Positions 56,577 to 64,000 of a stretch of 64,000 bases of DNA are shown one piece after another. The stretch comes from Aspidapion aeneum. Taxonomy: Eukaryota > Arthropoda > Insecta > Coleoptera > Brentidae. The DNA lies in contig OY755048.1 in assembly GCA_963576565.1 (NCBI GenBank), forward strand, positions 9,773,984 through 9,837,983. The letters run 5' to 3'. How positions within the stretch are numbered: position 1 is the stretch's first letter; every line of letters begins with the position of its first letter. Position numbers and translations under genes: made by a program. The notes beneath the pieces were generated by a model. It did not search any database, was not told the origin of the DNA, and saw only the letters and a list, made by a program, of their open reading frames with translations.

Positions 56577-57250
56577 ATGGTCAAACAAATAATCCTAGCA
56601 ACAATTTTGGCATTGTTTGTTACTGGAGCCCTGTCCTGCAATAACCCAGAGGTAACCCCAAAAACGTTCACAACACAAGATTCCACTATTGTAACCCATG
56701 TGGCTTACATATCTGAATTCAATGTGAAATGTGCATCTGGAGAAATTACAAACCTCTATGCGGAATTGGAAGATGGAAATGTTGTCCCAGTTGGTCTTGT
56801 TGGTCCTCAAACTTACCAGGTAAAAATTAACAAGCTGCTATCATGTCCACACGACTGTGTCCACAATATGCTTAAAAGGATGGAAAATTTTACCTACTAA
56901 GCTTTATGAAAGATTTTTTATTAATACCTACCCCACAATCAGCACTTGTCAGTGGTATGTAAGTGTCATAAACATATTTTTTATTTTAGGTAAGCTGGAC
57001 TGAGGCTTCGAATACAGCCAAATCAGGAGAGAGGACTATTCGTGTCTTCAATGAAGAAACGTACACTACTTTACGTAAAGCTCTCCGTGCTGGTGAAAGC
57101 TCATCTAGTGTTGCTCCTACCTTTACCATTTCTGTACGTCATCCTGGTGCATACAATGGTCCTTGGGTTAAAAGTGAGTTTTTAGCTTCCACAGTTGCTT
57201 TGTTGGTAACCTATTTTGCAATTTCTTCAAGAGCAAAAATAGTTTCTTAA
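56577..57250 (+). CDS. SSR4: Translocon-associated protein subunit delta
   Basis: A subunit of the TRAP complex beside the Sec61 channel of the ER, which helps insertion and folding of secretory proteins. Two exons, 56577-56819 and 56990-57250, joined in phase 0, give 167 residues (human about 173). The signal peptide is MVKQIILATILALFVTGALS. The lumenal domain has the family's TTQDSTIVTHVAYISEFNVKC, with two cysteines, and VSWTEA, GERTIRVFNEE, YNGPWVK. A single C-terminal membrane segment (FLASTVALLVTYFAI) ends in a short basic tail. A 170-base intron separates the exons. AATAAA at 57348-57353 is a likely poly(A) signal. The exon 2 acceptor is followed directly by GTAAGC, a donor-like sequence. 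Confidence 0.95.
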
Positions 57251-57380
57251 TCTAAAACTGTGTTAATTTAAGTTTTTTGTTGTGATGTTATTTATTTAAG
57301 TCAGTTTTTTTATTTTCATTCTCAGTTTGTGAACATTTTATAGATAAAATAAATGTTTTATTAATATAGGTAATATATTA

Positions 57381-57551
57381 CAGTTGAACCTCTCTAACTC
57401 GAACCTCTATAACTCGAACCTCTATAACTCGAACCTTTTAAGTGGTCCCTGCACTTTTTATATGTATTTTAACCTGTTTAATTAGAATTTATATAACTCT
57501 CCATAACTCGAACTGTTTTGGTTGTCCCTTTGAGTTATAGAGGTTGGACTG
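57381..57551. mobile_element. pogo/Tigger-like MITE
   Basis: 171 bp flanked by TA on both sides (57379-57380 and 57552-57553). The left end CAGTTGAACCTCTCTAACTC and the right end inverse CAGTCCAACCTCTATAACTC are the typical pogo/Tigger terminus. The left part has three copies of 'cgaacctctataact'. It lies 27 bases after the SSR4 poly(A) signal. Confidence 0.85.
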
Positions 57552-57568
57552 TATGTTCTTATTATTTA

Positions 57569-57726
57569 CAGTTGCGCACCCAGGAATATATCTTAAGGGG
57601 GGCCTGAGGCCTCATGATGTTGTATTTTATGCGATTTTATCTCTTTAATCATGAAATATGAGGAAAATAACTAAAAAAATCTTAGGTTTGGGCGGGCCCA
57701 GAGCCCCTCCTCCTGGGGGCGCCTAT
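57569..57726. mobile_element. hAT-like MITE with 8-bp duplication ATTATTTA
   Basis: 158 bp, starting CAGTTGCGCACCCAGGAAT and ending GGGGCGCCTAT (degenerate), flanked exactly by ATTATTTA (57561-57568 and 57727-57734). The 8-bp duplication supports the hAT assignment for the whole family of short G/C-tipped elements in this window. Confidence 0.8.
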
Positions 57727-57893
57727 ATTATTTATAGAAACTTTTTACTATTATCAGTGATGTATTTAGAAAAAAGTTTTAATTAAATATCTTTAAAAAC
57801 TCTTAGCTTTGGCGGGCGGCCTGGTACGCCACTGACTGCTATAGTTAAAAACAAATAATTATAACAATCTTTAAGAGTTTAATACTTTTAAAA

Positions 57894-58493
57894 ATACTCT
57901 GCCAATATATGGGCCCCTAAGCTCACACTAGGTACTATAGTTATAGTGTACGTGTGAACTAATATAACTAAAAACTGAAATATATTTTATTTAACTGCAG
58001 ACTAAATTACCTTTTGTTTGATACCACACAAGCCATATTTTCACTTAAACTCTAATTTTTAAAATATACCCCCACCCTTTTTTTTTAAATAAATTAAAAT
58101 GTATTTTGTTTAACTGCAGACTCAATTAACTTTCGTTTGATAGCACACACGCCATATTTTCACATAAACTCTAATTTTTGAAATCTACCCCCACCCTTTT
58201 ATTTGGTTTCTGTTCGGTGGATTTTGTTCATTTTTAAATGGGACCATCTCGGCCCAAGACCCAGCCTAGGTACCAAATTTCATTAAAATCGGCCAAGCGG
58301 TTTTTGAGTTATGTGCGTTGGTCGTTACAGACAGACATACGGACAGACAGACAGACGGCGCAACAAAAAAGTTTCAAAATCATCTGAAAGATATATAAAA
58401 AAATTTGAAATCGGAGCAACTTTTTTTTTCTCGAAAAAATTAGGATCACCATAGCTCACACTACTATAGTGTAGTATATGTGTGAGCTAAAAT
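57894..58493 (-). mobile_element. Hairpin-ended element with GACA microsatellite, copy 2
   Basis: Inverted counterpart of 43329-44083, with two rather than three of the internal units and a shorter TGTC run (seen here as GACA). It shares both hairpin ends and the GGCCCATATATTGGCAGAG flank. It lies downstream of SSR4. Confidence 0.75.
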
Positions 58494-58844
58494 CTGAGGT
58501 GCTATTTTAAACATAGATGGATAAAGGTTTAAATTAAAAATCCTGTAAATAACCACAACCATAGAGTAAGTAATAGGCTATCTTACTCTATGCCACAACC
58601 CTCAACGATTCTGTCTGATGAGCGGCCTCTAACGGCCATTGCCCAAACTCGAAACCAACGATTCGGCTACATCAATAATAGACTACCCGCCTGTCGATGA
58701 CCAATTTTGTAATCTCCATCGAACAACGCTAGAAAAGACTGGCGGCCCGGCATAATAATGATTTCCTGTAATGAAGGTTCCCCAGTGGTTTCGTGTTTTA
58801 CCAAACGATGGAGCAAGAAACGTTCTAAACAATTTTTTTTTATT

Positions 58845-59118
58845 GGGGCTGTTTACAAATTCAAATTATCATAACATCTTAAAGCCTGTTGTCCGTTGAG
58901 CGTCTTATCCGAACGGATTTTTTTTCTCAGGCTTTCATTGGCTAAAATTTTTGAATGAACCAATTAGAGCCCAAGAAAAGATAAATCCGCGCGGATAATA
59001 CGCTCCATGAATACCCAGCCTAATTTTTCTGTCTTTCGCGAATCTTGTTACCAAAACATTCAATTAAATTACCATCCCCGGCCTTTTCCGTTTTTTTTTT
59101 AAATTTACAAACAGCCCC
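58845..59118. mobile_element. MITE with GGGGCTGTTTACAAATT ends
   Basis: 274 bp; left end GGGGCTGTTTACAAATT, right end its inverse, flanked by ATT on both sides (58842-58844 and 59119-59121). A 3-bp duplication with GGG ends fits PIF/Harbinger, though their usual target is TWA. Non-coding. Confidence 0.72.
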
Positions 59119-59155
59119 ATTAGCCATCGTTCATTTTGTGGCCATATAGGTAAAT

Positions 59156-59317
59156 CATGGGCACACCCAGGGCCCCCCAAGCCTTAGATTTTTTGACATA
59201 TTTTCCAAATATTTCATAAAAAAAACACAAAAATTAGCTTAAAATTCGACATGATGAGGCTTCGGACCCCTCCCAAAGAGGCCTCGCCCCCCAGACATAT
59301 TCCTGGGTGCGCCACTG
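59156..59317. mobile_element. hAT-like MITE copy, inverted core
   Basis: The left end CATGGGCACACCCAGG and right end inverse CAGTGGCGCACCCAGG frame a core closely related to 3550-3718 (ACACAAAAATTAGCTTAAAA, then CATGATGAGGCTTC). Flanking duplication is degenerate. Confidence 0.65.
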
Positions 59318-59565
59318 GATAAATACGTAAAAAAGTTTGTACATAAATCCATTGTGCCCATTTTTTTTCCGTTTTGATAACCGTGAGTTTTTTGCCGAAG
59401 CAAAGTACATAGGCACGGAACACCACGCGGGTCCTCGTTTGGAACACTTGCATCGTTTTTGACGAAATTACCCACAACAAAGTGTTTCATTCCCCAAAAA
59501 TTCCTTCAATTCCCCAAAACATCTTTTTACAAGCTTTTATTTAACTTCACCTGTATGTATGTATG

Positions 59566-59718
59566 CAGTGGCGTATATAGAAAAAAGTTTCGGGGTGGGC
59601 CCGAGAGCTTATGAGGCTGTATTTTATGCTATTTTATGTTTGTATTTATGAAATATGTGGCAAATATCCAAAAAATATTAGTTTCGGGGGGGGGCCCAGG
59701 CCCCCCCATACGCCACTG
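59566..59718. mobile_element. hAT-like MITE with duplication TATGTATG
   Basis: 153 bp, CAGTGGCGTATATAG at the left and its near inverse CATACGCCACTG at the right, flanked by TATGTATG (59558-59565 and 59719-59726) inside a (TATG)n tract. Same family core as at 57569 and 44172. Confidence 0.8.
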
Positions 59719-59732
59719 TATGTATGTATGTG

Positions 59733-59910
59733 CAGGGCCGTATCTGGACCAAAATTTTGGGGGGGGTTTGGCCAGTGGAATTTGAATACTTGTGGGTTTA
59801 TTGAATATGAAAAAAAGGTTAAACTTAAAAAACACATTCCTTTCCTATTTAATTTTTGGGGGGGGGGGGGGGGTTTGAACCCCCAAAATCCCCCCTCATA
59901 TACGGCCCTG
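59733..59910. mobile_element. hAT-like MITE, second family, duplication TGTATGTG
   Basis: 178 bp; left end CAGGGCCGTATCTGG, right end inverse CAGGGCCGTATATGA, flanked exactly by TGTATGTG (59725-59732 and 59911-59918). Inside are G runs and the mirrored 'gggggtttg'. It starts only 14 bases after the preceding MITE. Confidence 0.85.
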
Positions 59911-60065
59911 TGTATGTGAGTATGTATGTATGTAATCAAATCTTGCAACTCATTTTTGAAGAACTTCCAAACATCCGATTGACTTCAAATTTCGCATAGC
60001 GTCTTAGTTCCGATGACAATACAATAATGTGGTTTCATCGGGTAACTACCTCCCCCCTAGCGTGT

Positions 60066-60498
60066 ATCCACAATATCTTCGATTCTCAGGTTACCTTTTC
60101 AAGAGACCTAATTGTTCAATAAGAAATGACAACTGAACACATTTTTCACTCTCACTATCGAAAATGTCACTAAGGATGTCTTTTACTTGATCAATCTTAT
60201 CCAAGATCTTATCTTTTACCACTTCTTTCCCGTTGGCAACATATTAGATTTCAGTTTTATAGTTGGACCGACAAGGAACAACACTAATTACACGTTCGCG
60301 GCATTGTTTATCTTATAGGTATTTTCTTTATAATTTACTCATTAGCCATTAATTATTTTAACGCAACCCACTACAGTCTTTTTCGTGGGCTGCGTTATTT
60401 TAATAACTTTGATAAAATTCACATAAAATTCGTGCCCGAATTAAAAAAAAATCGACCTAAACAAATATACCAAAACTGAAAACACACATGTTTTATAA
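60066..60498 (-). pseudogene. Deleted inverted copy of the P-like THAP element
   Basis: Read on minus, it has the same leader as 40690-40902 (AAAACATGTGTGTTTTCAGTTTTGG, then AACGCAG/CCCACGAAAAAGACTG), the ATG context of the THAP frame and its first residues (MPRTCN...). It then jumps to the middle part homologous to about 41555-41714. The remainder of the THAP domain is deleted. It documents that the THAP frame at 40.9 kb belongs to a repeat family. Confidence 0.75.
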
Positions 60499-61930
60499 TG
60501 AGGCGTTTTTTTGTGAGCCTCCTACGGTCACGTGATATTTCCGCGCCCGGGCCGGACTTTCTCGTGGGCTGCGATAATCACGTACATGGCCACCGCCAGT
60601 CGCCTGAAAGGCGCCTGCCCGACCCCATTAGGACTTCATTTATCCTAGGATGCGTATTGCCACCATCTAAAAGAGGGCGTATAGCTAGCGCATATTTGAG
60701 TTTTTTAATGGGATAAAAAGATGCTTCTTAAAGGCAGCTAAAAGCAGATTTAGCGCCAGCTAAAGGCGACATTAGCGCCACTGAATCGCAAGCGGCAATG
60801 ACAGCGTCTTCAATCCGACCCCGTTTTAACTTTACCGCATGGGTTATGTGTAGCTCTCCTTACTCTCCTAGCTCTATAAAAAACTGATTTTATGGTATAA
60901 TGGATTAATGGATATGAAATTATACTCATCCTATTATAGACTGCGGGTCCTGTTCACGGAATCGAGTGTAAGATGCATCTAGCTGTTTTTGCTTGAAACC
61001 AAATATAAAAGCCCTTTAAACTAAATATTCAAGAAGGTACTATAATACTCGTATTATGCCAACAAAGTCCGCTATATAGTTAACCATTTATAAAAAAAAT
61101 AATATACCTATTTTGTACCCGAAAGAAAAATTCCATTGTTATCGCATACCCACTCGCGGAATACATGTGGATCGCCAGCGCCTAAATGCGGGCTTTTTTC
61201 ATCGAACGGAACAACGTTCTAGTCAACTTTCTTCCCGCAATAGGATGTTCAGCAGAGGAACGATATTCTGCTGTTTGTCAAAAGTCTTTCGGCAAAACAG
61301 CAGAATCTTAGTTTTTTTTACCAGCGCCCTTACCACAGCCTACCTATGTTAGGTAGGCTGTGCCCTTACCACTCGGTGGCATTCCGCCGGTCCGGCTCAA
61401 CGATTATTTTATAATCGTTGGGTCCGGCTAGCGGCCAACTGACACCCGCCACCATTATGTTTGTTGACAATAACCCAGATACCAGTTCTCTTGTGTTTGG
61501 ATTTTAACTACCCACCTAGATCCTGAAAATGAAGTATTCTACTTTCTTCGGAGTTTGAATAAAGGCGCGCATGCGTTTTTTTCATATATTATATAATCTT
61601 CATGCAGGTTAAAATGGGTCGACGACACCAATATAAACCTACATACACACATACATACATACATACATATATATGCCTATATATTTGGAAAATAAATTGG
61701 TAAATTATTCCAGGCCAATATATGTGCCTATATAATATATGTCGCTACTTTCGGAGTATGGCCATTTCGACCGCTTTCATTTCACACTGATTGCAAGGGA
61801 TCGTAGATTTTTTATAATTTTAAAATAATAGATTTTTTGAGTGAACAATATTGGTGAATTGATAGCATACCTCCTTGAGGAGACGGCGAACTAAAAAGAG
61901 GAAGATTCAAAATTATTCAACTCTTACCTT
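60499..61930. other. Intergenic DNA, no gene seen
   Basis: G/C-richer than average at 60500-60850, with ordinary AT-rich sequence afterwards. 60545-60590 contains ACTTTCTCGTGGGCTGCG, reminiscent of the P-like element leader, so that element may extend to about 60590. 61640-61670 is a (CATA)n tract. Three hairpins lie at 61265-61420. No credible protein-coding frame. Confidence 0.45.
61265..61420. repeat. Cluster of three short hairpins
   Basis: Hairpin 1: ATTCTGCTGTTT (61265-61276) with its inverse 61295-61306. Hairpin 2: CACAGCCTACCTA (61334-61346), loop TGT, inverse 61350-61362, a perfect 13-bp stem. Hairpin 3: CAACGATTAT (61398-61407), loop TTT, inverse 61411-61420, a perfect 10-bp stem extended by GGTCCGG/CCGG matches. 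Their function is unknown. Confidence 0.8.
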
Positions 61931-62459
61931 TCCAATCTAAGTCTTAAATAATTTGCAGAACGTTGACAATGTATTCCGGCCTTTTAGTCAGGTATCCAAC
62001 CTCCTTGTCTCGCGGAATGCCATGAGCCAGAGAGGAGATCAATCTTGTTATGTTTTGCCTCGGCTAATCTTGGTTAGAACATTCTTGCAAAGTTGTAAAA
62101 ATAATGAGCTCTTCCACTCTGAGTCTTCAATAAGTTCCAGATCGTTGACAAGCTTACTGGATCAGCTGATGGTTCCATTTTAGTCAGTTAGCCACCCTCC
62201 TGGTCTCTGGGAATGGCCTGAGACCCAGAGAAGTTTAACTTTGTTGTGTTTTACACGGGTTCATCTTGCAGAATCGTAAAAACAATCAACTCTTAGCTTA
62301 GTAGGTGATGGTCTCATTTTAGTCAGTTGTTTAGCCTCCCCGTATCTGAGAATGTCACGGGACCCAGTGAAAATCAACTTTGTTGTGTTTTGCAAGGGTT
62401 AATCTTGCTTAGGACATTTTTAAAGAGGGGTGAAATTTATTAACTCTTACTTTTCCACT

Positions 62460-63013
62460 TTTTTTTTCTTTTTTCCAAAAAAAGAATAGTATAAGCAAAA
62501 AAAGTTGTTGGATGTCTTAACAGTATTTTATGGAGCAGAGAGATAAAGAAGAATGTAAAATTTAACATATATGAAACAATGGTCAAAAGCACGCTGTTGT
62601 ATGGAAGAGACTTGTCGCGTAACAGAAAAATACAAAACAAAAATGGAAAGTGTCGAGATGGATGCAATAAGAAGATTAATGAGTATATCTGGAATAGATC
62701 ACATAAGAAATGAGATCATAAAAGAAAGAATGGGAATCGAGGGAAGCATAACGGATGACATAACTAAAAGGCAACTGATATGGTACGGCCACGAATAACG
62801 GATGAACGACGAAAGATTACCAAAGCAGGTCCTAGAATGGCAACCAATAGGGCGCAGAAAAAGAGGGCGTACTAAACTAGAATGGCAACAGTCAATCCAA
62901 AGATCAATGGGTCAAAAAAATCTGACAGAGGATGATTGTCAGGATCGAAGGAGGTGGAGAATAGGCGTCGGACAACGTAGAAAAACGCTCTAAACCGATA
63001 TAGTAGTAGTAGT
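62460..63013 (+). mobile_element. 5'-truncated RTE-type LINE fragment
   Basis: 554 bp inserted in the satellite with an 11-bp target duplication ACTTTTCCACT (62449-62459 and 63014-63024). It ends in a (TAG)n tail, as RTE-clade elements end in short simple repeats. Only the C-terminal end of the ORF remains. Confidence 0.8.
62510..62993 (+). pseudogene. C-terminal end of an RTE-like reverse transcriptase protein
   Basis: The sequence encodes, across frames, TMVKSTLLYG, RVTEKYKTKMESVEMDAIRR, GIEGSITDDITKRQLIWYGH, then [20 protein letters not shown], the arginine-rich end, and GVGQRRKTL before the stop at 62993. These are the typical last ~150 residues of insect RTE-like ORFs. A TAA after WYGHE and a frameshift near 62600 disable it, and the RT domain itself is missing by 5' truncation. 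Confidence 0.82.
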
Positions 63014-64000
63014 ACTTTTCCACTCTCTCAGTCTTTAAAAATTTTGTGTTGACAATGGGTCCTGGCCTTACTGGATCAGCTGATGGTCCCATTTTTATCA
63101 GTTGTTCAGCCTCCCTGCGTCTGTGGAGGCCCTGGAACTCAGTGGAAATCAACCTTGTTGTGTTTTGCACAGGCTAATCATGCTTAGAACATTCTTCAAA
63201 AGTGGTAAAAATAATCAACTATCACCTTTCCTCTTTCTTAGTGTTCAAAAATTTCCAGAATGTTGACAATGGATCCCATCCTTTCTGGATCAGCTGATGG
63301 TCCCAATTTGGTCTGTTGTTCAGTCTACCCGTGTCTGGGAATCCCCTGAGGCCGAGTGGAGTCTACCTTGTGTTTTGCACGAGCTAACCTTGTTTAGGAT
63401 ATTCTTGAAGGGTGGTAAAAATAATCAACTCTCACATTTCCACTCTGAGTCTTCAGAAATATCCAGAATGTTGACAATAGCTCGCTGAGTAACCGGATCA
63501 GCCGATGATCCTATTTTAGTCAGTTATACAGCCTCTTTGTGTCTCGGAATGCCCTGGAAACCCAAAGGAAATCAACCTTGTTGAATTTTGCGCGGGTTAA
63601 CCTTACTTAGGATATTCTTGCATAGTGGTAAGAATAATCAACTCTCACCTTTTCACTCTGAGTCAAAATTTCTAGAATGTTGAAAATGGTTCTCGGCCTG
63701 ATTGGATCGGCTGATTGTGTCATTCTAGTCAGTTCTTCAACCTCCCTGTCACTGGTAATGCCCTGGTACCCAGAGGAGATTAACCTTGTTGTGTTTTGCA
63801 AGGCTTTTTCCTGCTTATTGCAGCAGAGGGCAGAGTTTTTATTTATGTGTCTGATGCTTAATGGGTGCTGTCTCCAGTGGATCAGCTGATGGTCCCATTG
63901 TAGTTAGTTTTTCAGCCTCTCAGTTTCTTAGAATGCTCCTGACCTTGTTGTGCCTTGCAGATGATCTTAGAACATTCTTGATGCATCAGAATAGCGCATG

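Larger units (their letters stand above)
61940..64000. repeat. Satellite of about 210-bp units, running off the right edge
   Basis: GGATCAGCTGATGGTCCCAT recurs near 62158, 63073, 63287, 63495 (mutated), 63704 (mutated) and 63879, with spacings of 214, 208, 209 and 175 bases. Each unit also has 'cagcctccctgtgtctgggaatgccctg', 'caaccttgttgtgttttgca' and 'aataatcaactctcac'. Earlier copies at 61950-62440 are more diverged. The array is broken by an RTE fragment. Confidence 0.85.

Noticed and set aside
59611..59948. Several overlapping 60-100 codon frames on both strands
   Set aside because: They run across two MITEs with G/C homopolymers and have no protein features.
1..64000. CRISPR arrays, bacterial operons, tRNA or rRNA genes
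   Set aside because: Tandem repeats here are satellites and minisatellites without regular unique spacers; no cloverleaf or rRNA core sequence was recognised, and the gene structure is eukaryotic.

Overview
The window looks like nuclear DNA of an insect. It is AT-rich, its genes have spliced exons with GT-AG introns, and it contains an insect-type GABA transporter and a CLIP-domain serine protease. It is very rich in transposons. A large transposon-loaded genome such as a beetle's would fit, but the order is not provable from the sequence alone. Five host genes are recognisable and together take up only about 5.6 kb of coding sequence.

Layout. 1-3.0 kb: six exons of a sodium/chloride-coupled GABA transporter (Gat, SLC6 family) on the minus strand; its 3' end lies off the left edge. 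3-10 kb: AT-rich DNA with short hAT-like MITEs, a tandem array of units of about 230-260 bp (6.5-8.7 kb) and a dispersed minisatellite-bearing repeat. 10.15-17.31 kb: a complete BEL/Pao LTR retrotransposon with 482-bp LTRs and a GTACT target-site duplication, interrupted only by one in-frame stop between Gag and Pol. 17.6-20.4 kb: a palindromic, inactivated Penelope-like element flanked by a 12-bp duplication. 21.84-30.47 kb: a second, decayed BEL/Pao element (469-bp LTRs, TTAAT duplication) that carries a nested Transib DNA transposon. 30.5-38 kb: foldback elements, a split mariner relic, a TA-flanked MITE and other TIR elements.

38.2-50.5 kb: an eight-exon CLIP-domain serine protease (CLIPC type) on the plus strand. 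Its introns hold a P-like element with a THAP domain, MITEs and, in intron 4, a stack of three nested TIR elements. 50.8-53.6 kb: two compact minus-strand genes, a ZDHHC16-like palmitoyltransferase (six exons, one apparent U12-type intron) and an intronless EEF1AKMT2/METTL10-like lysine methyltransferase. 53.8-55.3 kb: two more dispersed repeats, both inverted relative to copies elsewhere in the window. 56.6-57.25 kb: SSR4 (TRAP delta), two exons, plus strand. 57.4-64 kb: a pogo/Tigger-type MITE, several hAT-like MITEs, a deleted copy of the P-like element, a cluster of hairpins, and a satellite of about 210 bp units broken by an RTE-type LINE fragment.

The host genes do not form a pathway. 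The window's main interest is its record of transposon insertions, many of which can be dated relative to one another by nesting, target-site duplications and paired copies, together with the reshaping of host introns by transposons. Exon boundaries were placed by reading splice sites and checking phase; all five genes, including the Gat part present, keep an open frame across their joins.
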